This document shows, in pieces, positions 1 through 8,323 of a stretch of DNA of 64,000 nucleotides. Each line of letters starts with the position of its first letter. Position 1 is the stretch's first letter. The DNA is taken from assembly GCA_016934935.1 (NCBI GenBank), contig JAFGRW010000115.1, positions 1 to 64,000 of the forward strand. The letters are read 5' to 3'. This DNA comes from Spirochaetota bacterium (GTDB taxonomy: Bacteria > Spirochaetota > UBA4802 > JAFGJZ01). The position numbers and the translations under genes were made by a program. Below the pieces are notes generated by a model. It searched no databases and was not told the DNA's origin. It was given only the letters and a program-made list of their open reading frames with translations.

Positions 1-68
1 ACATGTGACTCTTTAAATGCTAAACTGTACATCATAATTGAAATCCTCCGTGTTTTTAGAAGCTTCAA

Positions 69-416
69 CTATGCTGACATATAGGGGTACCACCTCTCAT
101 TTTTTGCTGTGGCAGGTTTTATACTTATGGAGCTAACAAAAATTTTGTAATAAACTATAGTAATCATTAAATTATTTATTATTAGTATTAAATTCTTTAC
201 ATGTGTATGAACCAAGCGCGAGATTTGGAAATTCATTTCAAGACAAATAAATACAGCAATGTATACGAGCGGCGTAAAACCAATAATCAGATACTTAAGC
301 TCAAATTTTTTCTTTATACGGTATAAATTAATAAGTATAAGTGTTAAAGATACAAAAACAGTACCTAAAACAGAACTTAGCAAAATTTGTCTTTTTGAAA
401 ATAATTTTGAATTCAC
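69..416 (-). CDS. Small multi-pass membrane protein, unknown function
   Basis: A 115-residue protein beginning with GTG; a GAGGA ribosome-binding site lies about five bases upstream, which supports the start. It has a short basic N-terminus followed by three or four hydrophobic segments (about residues 10-30, 42-60 and 72-95). I recognise no family motif. It is separated from the RAMA/nuclease gene upstream on the same strand by about 70 bases and could be its downstream partner, as small membrane effectors sit beside nuclease genes in defence loci, but nothing in the sequence proves this. Confidence 0.6.
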   Translation of the reverse strand: MNSKLFSKRQILLSSVLGTVFVSLTLILINLYRIKKKFELKYLIIGFTPLVYIAVFICLEMNFQISRLVHTHVKNLILIINNLMITIVYYKIFVSSISIKPATAKNERWYPYMSA

Positions 417-489
417 GGTATCCTCTGGTTTTTGTTAATAAACATAATTTGCGTATTCCACTCAATACTGCTACCCATTACAGCCATTG

Positions 490-1431
490 CTATACATCAT
501 TTAAAAATGTTTCTCTAATTTCTGCGAGGGTTTTACCTGATTCAGTTTTCCAGCTAGTCCAGCCGTTAACTGTTTTTCTATCACTTCCGGCATCTTGTAT
601 CCCGGCTAAAGCCGCATAACTCGGACTACTGAAGATCTGGTCAATAACCTTTAAAGAACCATCTTCCTGTATCTCGGCTTCGTATCTTTTTTTACTACTC
701 TGTCGAGGTTTATACTCCATCAATAATACCTGTCCTGGTTTTATAAGTTCTTTATCTATCAAATCGGACATTGATACTTCATACCTTGTTAACTCGCCGG
801 TTTTTGCATCTTTCTCCTGTTCTTCTTCTGTATCTAAAATAGGTTTAAACTCTTCGGGAAACTCATAAGCGACCGAATTTTTGTCATTAAAATCAACATA
901 CTTGGTAATCGTCCATAGCTTCACATTGTATCGTAATGTGCGCGCCCACTCTTTTAAATCTCCCGAAACCGCATCAATAGGTAAACCGATAATCGGTTCT
1001 TTATTTAAAATCTCGCCGAGTACTTTTCGTACATCAATCTCTTTGATTTTTTGATCGTCAAATTTCTCTTTAGTGGTGTCGTCATTCTGGTATTGATCGA
1101 CGGCCAAATCCTCTATAGTCTTTTTCGACATAGGTTGTAATGAAGCAATAACCTGTTTTGCTATTTGCGGCGCTATATGCCCCCATACATTATGATGCAA
1201 CAACTCCGCTTCTACTAAATACCATTTTTTTGATGACAGGTCAATCGCAAATCCATCAGGAATGGTTCCGGTTCCGTCGCCAGTTTTAATCAAAGTCTTT
1301 GGCAAATATATAGAATTTGGCCCAAAAATATACTCATAATTATTGACAACAACCTGTTCCAATTCCTGTTCATTGTCAAAAGGGGTTTTTATTAGTTTTC
1401 TATCTTGAAGTATCAACATGATTTTTCTCAC
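490..1431 (-). CDS. PD-(D/E)XK nuclease-like protein with C-terminal RAMA domain
   Basis: 313 residues. The N-terminal half (about residues 20-100) has a restriction-endonuclease-like pattern: a conserved Asp in 'IPDGFAID', then 'WYLVEAEL' about ten residues on, then a helix with 'IAPQIAKQVIA'. The last 60 residues match the RAMA domain (restriction enzyme/adenine methylase associated): 'SPSYAALAG' followed by 'VNGWTSWKTE' and a Leu-x-x-Ile-Arg end. RAMA domains are proposed to sense modified DNA. No methyltransferase or restriction subunit is adjacent, so this may be a solitary modification-sensing nuclease or a defence-island orphan. The nuclease call rests on motif inspection alone; the RAMA call is firmer. 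Confidence 0.7.
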   Translation of the reverse strand: MRKIMLILQDRKLIKTPFDNEQELEQVVVNNYEYIFGPNSIYLPKTLIKTGDGTGTIPDGFAIDLSSKKWYLVEAELLHHNVWGHIAPQIAKQVIASLQPMSKKTIEDLAVDQYQNDDTTKEKFDDQKIKEIDVRKVLGEILNKEPIIGLPIDAVSGDLKEWARTLRYNVKLWTITKYVDFNDKNSVAYEFPEEFKPILDTEEEQEKDAKTGELTRYEVSMSDLIDKELIKPGQVLLMEYKPRQSSKKRYEAEIQEDGSLKVIDQIFSSPSYAALAGIQDAGSDRKTVNGWTSWKTESGKTLAEIRETFLNDV

Positions 1432-1919
1432 TTATCAGAATTTTGCTCGGATAAACAAAAGAACATGGATTTTGTACCGCAATAAATAATAGGCATTGTA
1501 TTCTCGATACCGAGTTTAGGACACATTGAAACAATTTTGGCCATTGCACAGTTATTATTACAAGAATTATTTTAGTCGTGATTTGAGATGACTGGGTGCT
1601 TAAATGAATAGATATATAAATGGAGATTCCCTATTTATAATTTTGGTGTTTTTATGAGCTCGCGAAAAAAATATTGAACCCTTCTTTTTAAATTAGTTGT
1701 TGACCAAAAAGAATCCTGGTTTACTTTCATTATGCTGTATTATTTTGTTCTACTACTTATACATTCCACTTGGTAATACATGCTTTATTGAACCCTTGCA
1801 AGAGTTGGCCGGCAGGTGATCGCGAAATCATCATAAAACAATGGCCGACCTGATAAATCTATCAGACACAATGTCATTAAAAATTTTTCTAGTCACATAT
1901 TATTGAAAATCTGGAGAAG
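1432..1919. other. Intergenic gap without a recognisable gene
   Basis: An AT-rich 488-base stretch between the divergent nuclease/RAMA and esterase genes. I see no long reading frame, no tRNA-like fold and no strong terminator. It must hold both divergent promoters, but no pair of boxes is good enough to call. Confidence 0.5.
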
Positions 1920-1928
1920 ATGGATATC

Positions 1929-2822
1929 ATGAAAAAAACCATTACGACAACCGTAGCATTATCCGCATTTATAATCGCTTTCCTCTTTCTGTTTTCATGC
2001 GGGGATTCTGACGACTCATCCGCCGACAAGCCGTTTAGCCATGATCCAATTGAAGAGGACTTTGATGAGGCCGATAAACCTTCCTACGAAACAAAAACCT
2101 ATGACGATAACGGAACCTTGCAAAGTTACGAACTGATGCTCCCCTGGAACTATGATAAAGATCACAACGCCGACAGGAAATATCCTCTGATGATTAATGT
2201 CCACTATTCGGGAAGCCTCGTGGCAGGAAATTCAGAAAGAATGCAGGACTATCCCTGCTTTTGTCTGAATGCAGCTTCCAACAGCGACTGGACCTACGCC
2301 ATGATTGCACAACTGGTTGACGACTATAGAATCGATACAGATAGAATCTATCTGGCTGGGTTCTCTGCCGGCGGTTCCGGTTCCTATCCTTTTGCTTCTA
2401 GTCTTGAATCAAAACAGGGGTTGATCGTGGCTGGCATAGTCCGCTGTGCCGGCGGCAGCAATACTGAATTATCCGACGCCATAGCGGGTAAAACCTCAGT
2501 CTGGTACCACGTTGGATTGAGCGACTCATACGACTTCGGATATGGCAACGGATTATTAAGCGAAAACCCGGATGATGAAAGGCGAATATCAAATCAGGCA
2601 TACGCTTACGTCAAAGGGCTGGACAGCAGTGCCAAAGCCACAGAGTCTGTAGAAACAAAGACCGTCTCGGGTTATGAATGCACAACCACCAGCCTAAGCC
2701 TGGGCGGAGTCGATATTTTTAAAAAAAGCCATTACGCAGAAATGGGGCATAGCACTCCGGCTTATTCGGATCCGGATGTAATCAAGTGGCTATTCAACCA
2801 GCACCTGTCGAATCGGGATTGA
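1929..2822 (+). CDS. Lipoprotein serine esterase (PHB-depolymerase/feruloyl-esterase-like alpha/beta hydrolase)
   Basis: About 297 residues. The start at the MKKT codon is preferred to the ATG nine bases earlier because it gives a canonical lipoprotein signal: basic N-terminus, hydrophobic core, then lipobox 'LFSC' with the acylated Cys and an acidic GDSDD linker. The hydrolase core shows 'YPLMINVHYSG' (oxyanion strand), the nucleophile elbow 'GFSAGG', a likely acid in 'VGLSDSYD', and a catalytic His in 'EMGHST' near the C-terminus. Such proteins cleave polymer or hemicellulose ester bonds at the outer membrane or cell surface. The true substrate cannot be read from sequence. Monocistronic; a hairpin follows the stop. 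Confidence 0.75.
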   Translation: MKKTITTTVALSAFIIAFLFLFSCGDSDDSSADKPFSHDPIEEDFDEADKPSYETKTYDDNGTLQSYELMLPWNYDKDHNADRKYPLMINVHYSGSLVAGNSERMQDYPCFCLNAASNSDWTYAMIAQLVDDYRIDTDRIYLAGFSAGGSGSYPFASSLESKQGLIVAGIVRCAGGSNTELSDAIAGKTSVWYHVGLSDSYDFGYGNGLLSENPDDERRISNQAYAYVKGLDSSAKATESVETKTVSGYECTTTSLSLGGVDIFKKSHYAEMGHSTPAYSDPDVIKWLFNQHLSNRD

Positions 2823-2890
2823 GAAGTTTTTGTTTGTTGAAAATGTATACAATAACTAACTCTATTATCTTGCAAATGTCAAAACCTTAA

Positions 2891-2930
2891 GTTCCCGAAA
2901 TCCCCCAATGGGGGATTTTAAATGGGGAAC
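2891..2930 (+). terminator. Nested hairpin after the esterase gene
   Basis: Inner stem from AAATCCCC and GGGGATTT around a short CAATG loop, enclosed by GTTCCC/GGGAAC arms. No long T run follows immediately (TTTTAAAT), so it may act as a bidirectional terminator or be part of the adjoining dispersed repeat. A similar CCCCC/GGGGG hairpin followed by TTTAAAT lies at 4880-4897. Confidence 0.45.
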
Positions 2931-2999
2931 TTCGAAAAATTATCATTTCCGGAACGGCTATATAGTTTAAAGATATATTAAGAATGATTTTTCGTGTTA
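2923..2999 (+). repeat. Dispersed intergenic repeat, copy A
   Basis: Core GGGGAACTTCGAAAAATTA, then CATTTCCGGAACGGCTAT, then TTTAAAGATATATTAAG and ATTTTTCGTGTTA. Related copies occur at 28099-28175 (opposite orientation) and 41413-41481. The tail overlaps the 3' end of the Phd-like antitoxin frame. Confidence 0.6.
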
Positions 3000-3214
3000 T
3001 CTGTAGGGTTTATATCTTGCGCTGTAAATGATGCCTTATTTTGTAATAATCCCAAATTTCGTTTACGCTTTATCGAGTATTTTCCATATGGTACAAGAAC
3101 AACAATTTTCTCTTTACCTTTGCCATATAAAAATGCAATCTCCTCACCGTTTTTAATACAGTCAAGTATCGCAGAAAAATGTGTTTTAAATTCGCCAACT
3201 GGTAATGTTTTCAT
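2978..3214 (-). CDS. Phd/YefM-family antitoxin (orphan)
   Basis: 78 residues opening 'MKTLPVGEFKTHFSAILD', the classic Phd/YefM pattern in which the N-terminal domain binds operator DNA, then 'IKNGEEIAF' and 'VVVLVPY'. The C-terminal toxin-binding tail is short. A cognate toxin would be expected directly downstream on the minus strand, but that space holds only a dispersed repeat, so this is an orphan or relic antitoxin. The 3' end coincides with the repeat, so the original C-terminus may have been replaced. Confidence 0.65.
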   Translation of the reverse strand: MKTLPVGEFKTHFSAILDCIKNGEEIAFLYGKGKEKIVVLVPYGKYSIKRKRNLGLLQNKASFTAQDINPTDNTKNHS

Positions 3215-3312
3215 CTATTCATAATAACTGCATTAATCAAGTTTTCTACCAATAATTAGCCGCAAAAATAGAACGACCTGAAAGATACTGGAATATGTAT
3301 GAAACTTGGGGT

Positions 3313-3438
3313 CTATTTAATGCGATTTGACCAATAACGCGGTTCACGATGCAAATGCGCGACCGCCACTACCACAAATGTATCGCCCCCTAAACCGTAG
3401 ATGTAGGATATTTTTGCGCCCCTCGCCGCCGTGTTGCA
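3313..3438 (-). pseudogene. C-terminal remnant of a ParE/RelE-family toxin
   Basis: Reading the minus strand gives about 40 in-frame residues ending at TAG: 'AKISYIYGLGGDTF', 'VVVAVAHLHREPRYW', 'SNRIK'. This is the typical C-terminus of ParE/RelE toxins (a strand with 'GD..VVLAV.H..R.P.YW'). Upstream the frame runs into a stop (TAA) and no start is available. Its likely partner is the Unstab_antitox-type antitoxin at 4293-4514 on the same strand, now separated by the plus-strand vapBC pair. Family assignment rests on motif resemblance. Confidence 0.6.
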
Positions 3439-3591
3439 ATATACTTAACCCTGGCTAAAATGACCATGCTATTAATTGTGTCTAAAATACTCTAATGTGA
3501 AAAAGCAAATTTATAATAATTTTTTGATTGAAAAAATTCATGAATAGCAATAGTCTATAGTTAATAATATAAAATGAGAGAAAAGATTGCA

Positions 3592-3825
3592 ATGAAAACG
3601 ATAAACTTAAGATCCAGAATAGGACGTGATGGTATATTAAACTTAAAAGTCCCAACAACTGAAAAAGAAGTTGATGTGGAGGTGGTAATTATTTTACAGC
3701 CGAAGAATAACTCAAAACGATTATGGCCTGAAAATTTTTTTGAAAATACTTATGGTTGTTTAAGAAATGATCAAATCAAAAGACTACCTCAAGGTGATTT
3801 TCCCCAAAGAGAGCAGCTTCTATGA
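3592..3825 (+). CDS. VapB-type antitoxin
   Basis: 77 residues from the ATG of 'MKTINLRSRIGRDG'; an in-frame ATG 18 bases upstream is possible but gives an atypical N-terminus. 'IGRDGILNLKVPT' resembles the swapped-hairpin/AbrB-like DNA-binding start of small antitoxins paired with PIN toxins. The tail with 'LWPENFF' and 'LPQGDFPQRE' would wrap the toxin. It overlaps vapC by four bases (ATGA), indicating translational coupling. Confidence 0.75.
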   Translation: MKTINLRSRIGRDGILNLKVPTTEKEVDVEVVIILQPKNNSKRLWPENFFENTYGCLRNDQIKRLPQGDFPQREQLL

Positions 3826-4220
3826 CTTATATTTTAGACACCAACGTATGCATTAAGTATTTAAATGGTCAATCTGATGAAATAGTTAAAAAAATCTCTT
3901 CTTTCAGTCCTGATGATATTGTAATCTGCTCAGTTGTTAGAGCTGAATTATTTGCAGGAGCTTATAAAAGCAAATCCTTTAAAAAAACTTATGACAAGTT
4001 GATTAATTTTCTTAATGTTTTCCCTTCTATCCCTTTCGATGATGATGCTTCAGATATTTTCGGATATATTCGAGCTCAGTTAGAAAAGAAAGGAAAACCT
4101 ATCGGACCTTTTGATTTGCAAATTGCCAGTATAGCATTACTGAATGATTTGATTCTTGTTACTCATAATACTAAAGAATTTTCCAGAATTATTAAACTCG
4201 AAATTGAAGACTGGGAATAA
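3822..4220 (+). CDS. vapC: VapC-type PIN-domain ribonuclease toxin
   Basis: 132 residues, normal for VapC. 'YILDTNVCI' supplies Asp6, 'VVRAELFAG' supplies Glu42, 'IGPFDLQIA' supplies Asp98 and 'VTHNTKEF' the Asn/fourth acidic-site segment, so the Mg2+-binding PIN site looks complete. Family members cleave tRNA or rRNA when released from VapB. Overlaps the antitoxin by ATGA. The pair lies between the two halves of an older minus-strand addiction module. Confidence 0.88.
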   Translation: MTYILDTNVCIKYLNGQSDEIVKKISSFSPDDIVICSVVRAELFAGAYKSKSFKKTYDKLINFLNVFPSIPFDDDASDIFGYIRAQLEKKGKPIGPFDLQIASIALLNDLILVTHNTKEFSRIIKLEIEDWE

Positions 4221-4292
4221 GATTTAATTATTTTACACTTGATATAACCTGCTTATAAAAAATAAAAAAATCCTGTTTAAGAAAAAAGACTT

Positions 4293-4514
4293 TCATATAC
4301 GGCGATACTTTCCCATCACATCCGAATATGAAACAGCTGGAATACGGCCAGCTTTATGCGCCGCCCAACGATTTCTTGCTTCTTCAGCCCATATACGGTC
4401 AATCTCCGGATCAGGTTTATCTAAATCGGCCAATATCACTTCCACTAAATACATTTTTTCAATGTCGGGCAATGAATGGATATCCAAAGCGATTTTTTCT
4501 GTAGCCTTAGTCAT
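4293..4514 (-). CDS. Addiction-module component (Unstab_antitox type) antitoxin, partner displaced
   Basis: 73 residues starting 'MTKATEKIALDIHSLP'. A GGAGG site ten bases upstream of this ATG fixes the start; the frame extends further upstream but without support. The pattern 'LP..EK..LVE.ILADLDKPDPEID..WAEEA..RWAAHKAGRIPAVSYSDVM' matches the addiction-module antitoxins paired with ParE toxins. No toxin follows; instead the plus-strand vapBC genes converge on it and a ParE C-terminal remnant lies at 3313-3438. Confidence 0.75.
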   Translation of the reverse strand: MTKATEKIALDIHSLPDIEKMYLVEVILADLDKPDPEIDRIWAEEARNRWAAHKAGRIPAVSYSDVMGKYRRI

Positions 4515-4879
4515 AAGGGGTAAATCCTCCACTATATATCTATGGATGACTTTATTCCTGCGACATCTACTGTGTTCTGTCAATCATTTAGTCTTCATCC
4601 TTGTATAAATCCCCTATTAATTAAAATTGATTATAAGCATTTAATACCGGATCGGCCATTATTTTGATAAAATTTCTATAAAGAACAGATAGATTATGAT
4701 AGTTATCGGGACAAACTTCTAAAAGTATCGGAATTACAACTCTTCGTTTTACAGTATAAGAAGTCATGGGTAATAATCGTACGTTAAATAAATAAAATAC
4801 TGACTGCATTATTGAAAAAAGATGAACAAGAAGCCCTCTTTGGGGGGCCTGCTGATTAAGATTTATGGACAAAAGTCAG

Positions 4880-4897
4880 GTCCCCCATAAGGGGGAC
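4880..4897 (-). terminator. GC-rich hairpin downstream of the ABC-F gene
   Basis: GTCCCCC/GGGGGAC stem with an ATAA loop, about 50 bases past the ABC-F stop codon. It resembles the hairpin at 2891-2930, so it may be a mobile hairpin as well as a terminator. Confidence 0.45.
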
Positions 4898-4946
4898 TTT
4901 AAATATTTATTGTACAGAACAGTATTTTAAAAAAAACACCGATATG

Positions 4947-6842
4947 CTATATTTTACAAATGGAATCCCATTCCGCGTAAAGACGTATCAGGGCGTTGTC
5001 CAGTTTGTCAAGACGCGAGGCAAGCTGCCGGCTTTTAGCGCTGTTTTTTTCTGATACGCAAACCTCAAGCTCGCGTGTTAAACACACAATCTCCTGCTCC
5101 ATCTCTTCGATCCGCTTTTCCAACTGTTTCTCTTTTTGACCAGACGCGTTTTTGGATGAAGTGTCGTTATACGCGCTACGCTCTTTAGCTCGTGTTGTTA
5201 TTGACCCCGAAAGCCGCGGCAGGGTGCGGTACCGTTTTTTAAAAAAGTCAGTGAAATTACCCTGATGCACGTTGATCTTCCTGTCGGCAATCTCGATAAC
5301 CCTTTGTGCTACCGTGTCCAGAAAATAGCGGTCATGCGACACAAAAAGAATTGTTCCCGCGAAACCTGTTAAAACCTCCTCCATGACCTCGCGAGTCTGG
5401 ATATCCATATGGTTCGTCGGTTCATCCAGAACAAGAAAATTGGCTTTATGATAAATCAGACGCGCAAGCTGCAACCTGTTTTTTTCTCCTCCCGATAAAA
5501 CTGAAAGTTTTTTATCAAGATCAGTGTAAGTAAAGAGAAACTTCTTTATCGTATCGTAAACTTCATCGCGCGAAAGCTGTCCCCAGCTCTTGACCTCGTC
5601 GGCAATTGTAAGGGCATCAGCAGCAAATTGCGGCTTCTGGCTCAGATAACCCAACCGTTGGCTTGGACCTATTCTTATAAGGTCTGAATCCCAGCTGCCC
5701 TCTTTTACAATTTTTTCAAGCAGGGTCGTTTTGCCCGTGCCGTTTAACCCCACTATAGCGGCTCTTTCACCGCAATGCAGGGCAATGCTCACGTTATCTG
5801 CCAAAAACGTGTCACCGGCACTTAATCGCAGATTTTTAACCTCACAGGCTATATCTGCCTGCACCGCTTGCGCAGTAACACTTATCTTAACTGTATCCGC
5901 GAGTATGTCCTGCTTATCCGGCATGTTCTGTTCTACACGCTGTTTCTTAGCCATAAGGCTTTTAAGTTCACTGAGCACTCCAGGTGGCGGGTTGTACTGA
6001 GACCGTGCAATCGACTGCAGCCGTGAAATTCGCGTGTTAAGTTCGCCTATCTCTTTCTGCGCCTTCTGATACTCGTTTTGCTTTATTGCTCCGTCACGAA
6101 GGTAACCGGTTTTAAACCTGTTATAGTTACCATTAAATACGGTTAAACTGCCGTTTTGTAAATGCCATATCTCATCACAGATTCTGTTGATCATATATCT
6201 GTTATGCGACACAATTATCACGGCACCGCTAAAGTTTTGCAAAAAACTCTCAAGCCAGGCAAGCCCAAGATAATCAAGATGGTTTCCAGGTTCATCCAGA
6301 ATCAAAAGCTCCGGGTCACCTGCCAGGGCTCGCGCAAAAAAAAGCAGGCTCTGCTCCCCGCCAGAAAGTGTGTCCACAATTTGATCCGGGTCATTTTGCA
6401 CTCCAAGGCTTGCCAGAAGATTTAACGCCTTATCCTCGGCGCCGTATCCGCCTGCCGTTTCAAACAGATCCTGCACCTTCTGATACTCAACCAGAAGATC
6501 CGCAAGCTCTTCATCACGCGCCGTCTGCATCTGCTTTTCAAGCATGCCCATTTTTTCAATTGCAGGAGCAAGCGGCGACAACATATACTCACGTATTGTT
6601 CGACCGTCGCCAGGTTCTGCCTCTTGCGGAACAAGGCTCCACTTGAGGGACTCCTTACTGGTTATAGTTCCAGACTCGACTTCAAGCTCACCTGTAATCA
6701 GGCGAAGCAGAGTTGTTTTGCCGGTTCCATTTGGCCCTATAAGCGCATATTTTTTTGATTTTTGCACACAAAAAGATGCATCGCGCAGTATCGTTCTACT
6801 GCCGTTGCTGTAACTTATCGCGTTAGCGTTTATTAATTTCAT
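4947..6842 (-). CDS. ABC-F family ATP-binding protein (ribosome-associated)
   Basis: 631 residues with two complete nucleotide-binding domains and no membrane segment. Domain 1: Walker A 'GPNGTGKTT' (36-44), signature 'LSGGEQ' (159-164), Walker B 'ILDEPGNHLD' (181-190). Linker about 240-330 is charged and helical, as in ABC-F P-site tRNA interaction motifs. Domain 2: 'GLNGTGKTT' (365-373), 'LSGGEKNRLQLARL' (449-462), 'VLDEPTNHMD' (471-480). A coiled coil fills about 555-625. ABC-F proteins act on the ribosome, either in translation or in antibiotic protection; sequence alone does not decide. It stands alone; the AraC gene upstream is on the same strand about 260 bases away. Confidence 0.9.
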   Translation of the reverse strand: MKLINANAISYSNGSRTILRDASFCVQKSKKYALIGPNGTGKTTLLRLITGELEVESGTITSKESLKWSLVPQEAEPGDGRTIREYMLSPLAPAIEKMGMLEKQMQTARDEELADLLVEYQKVQDLFETAGGYGAEDKALNLLASLGVQNDPDQIVDTLSGGEQSLLFFARALAGDPELLILDEPGNHLDYLGLAWLESFLQNFSGAVIIVSHNRYMINRICDEIWHLQNGSLTVFNGNYNRFKTGYLRDGAIKQNEYQKAQKEIGELNTRISRLQSIARSQYNPPPGVLSELKSLMAKKQRVEQNMPDKQDILADTVKISVTAQAVQADIACEVKNLRLSAGDTFLADNVSIALHCGERAAIVGLNGTGKTTLLEKIVKEGSWDSDLIRIGPSQRLGYLSQKPQFAADALTIADEVKSWGQLSRDEVYDTIKKFLFTYTDLDKKLSVLSGGEKNRLQLARLIYHKANFLVLDEPTNHMDIQTREVMEEVLTGFAGTILFVSHDRYFLDTVAQRVIEIADRKINVHQGNFTDFFKKRYRTLPRLSGSITTRAKERSAYNDTSSKNASGQKEKQLEKRIEEMEQEIVCLTRELEVCVSEKNSAKSRQLASRLDKLDNALIRLYAEWDSICKI

Positions 6843-7104
6843 TTTCTATTTCCTCATTTTATAAGACAACGAAGCTCACTTTACTCCGTTCACGCTATTA
6901 TATGACCCCTGATCATAAACACGTGCTTTGGGAAGGGTCCCCGAGGAAACAGGGCGGGATTATTAGTTTATAGATTTCCCGCTAAGTTTATGTCCGGAAC
7001 CCCGAAAATGGTTTTCCTGAAGAAGATTTACACTGCATTCTGATAATCATGATATTACCTCTGATTTTTATATTGATGATATAATAGCACAGTCGAAAAA
7101 AAGG

Positions 7105-8007
7105 TCAATCAGTAATTTTTTTGTTTTGTTTTCGAAACAGAGAAGGAGTGATGCCGGTAATTCTTTTAAATATCCTGTTAAAATGGGTTAAATCATTAAA
7201 ACCGGTTTTATATAGAATATCACTTATCCTGAGATCACTGAATTTTAGAAGATTACACGCATTGTAGACTCTTATTTTATGAAGATACTCTACAAGAGTC
7301 TGTCCTGTTGACTGCTGAAATTTTTTTGAAAGTGTTGTACGATTTGTACAGAAATGGTCAGCCAGGTCAGAAACAGCAATCTTGTCAACGTAATGGTTAA
7401 CCATATAGAGTATTATTCTGTCTATTTCACCTTCACCGGTTTGCGCCGGTACAGGATTATCAATAGACCGGAGCCGTTGTATTATGTTAAGCAGGTCAAT
7501 CAGGTACGAACGCGAGTTACAAGGCCAGTACTGATTAAGGGGCGGCGTGATTTCGTTGTTAAAGCTAAAGAAAAGATCTTTTATTTTTTTTTCATAAACA
7601 GGGTTTAGCATAATTAAAGATGGCGTTTCAGATGACTCAATAAACGGACTGATAAGGAAAAGATCCTGCCGGGTACTGCCTGAAAACTCTTCACGCGGCC
7701 TTCGTATATCAGAGAAGTTAAACAGGTCGTTAACAACTGATGGATGAAAATATATTACAGATGCTTTAAGGTTATTATCAATAGAGACTAAAACGCGCTC
7801 TTTTTCAGAAACACACAACAATGAAGGCGTCAAAACCAATATATTGTTAGAACCTATTGTAATGCTTCCATTACCCGAGTAAATATAATAGAGTCTAAAC
7901 CTGTCATCAATACCCGACTCGTCATCAAGGGCTGATGTAAGCGAACAATAGACAGGGACTGAATATTCATCCCTGCTCGCGTTCGGGGGAGTTGATAATT
8001 GAGTCAA
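7105..8007 (-). CDS. AraC-family transcriptional regulator
   Basis: 300 residues. The C-terminal 95 residues form the double helix-turn-helix: 'VSDLADHFCTNRTTLSKKFQQSTG' for the first and 'ISDILYKTGFNDLTHFNRIFKRITGITPSLFR' for the second, a near-consensus AraC signature. The N-terminal 190 residues look like a cupin-type sensing domain ('GNGSITIGSNNILVLTPSLLCVSE'). Ligand unknown. Its targets may be the neighbouring MBL-fold gene or the ABC-F gene, but no operator was identified. Confidence 0.85.
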   Translation of the reverse strand: MTQLSTPPNASRDEYSVPVYCSLTSALDDESGIDDRFRLYYIYSGNGSITIGSNNILVLTPSLLCVSEKERVLVSIDNNLKASVIYFHPSVVNDLFNFSDIRRPREEFSGSTRQDLFLISPFIESSETPSLIMLNPVYEKKIKDLFFSFNNEITPPLNQYWPCNSRSYLIDLLNIIQRLRSIDNPVPAQTGEGEIDRIILYMVNHYVDKIAVSDLADHFCTNRTTLSKKFQQSTGQTLVEYLHKIRVYNACNLLKFSDLRISDILYKTGFNDLTHFNRIFKRITGITPSLFRKQNKKITD

Positions 8008-8323
8008 AATAAATACCCGATAGAACCACTATTTAATTTCAGATACAGCACTATACAGCAAAGGCCACTTTTAAAAACTATTTATTAAAAGTAACCAGTT
8101 TAAGTGCTCACTGTAAAGTAATTTTTCGTATTCATTCGTTGTCTTTTATCGTACGCTAATAACTAACAATTATTCTGATAATAACAAGTACAATTCCCAT
8201 TAATAAATAGTTGCCACAGATTTCTTCAAGTAGTTTTTGACAAAATAGTTACTAATGATGCAAATCACCCGGCAGAAGCATGCTGCGTTGTGCCCCTGCC
8301 TCGTTCATTCTCAATTTTTGCGG
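8008..8323. other. Intergenic gap
   Basis: 316 AT-rich bases between the AraC regulator and the end of the MBL-fold gene. No coding frame or convincing hairpin was seen. A short AATTTTTCGTATT string resembles the tail of the dispersed repeat at 28.1 kb but the rest is absent. Confidence 0.4.

Noticed and set aside
4621-4872. 83-codon minus-strand frame
   Set aside because: No ribosome-binding site or recognisable motif; it covers a hairpin-rich intergenic area.
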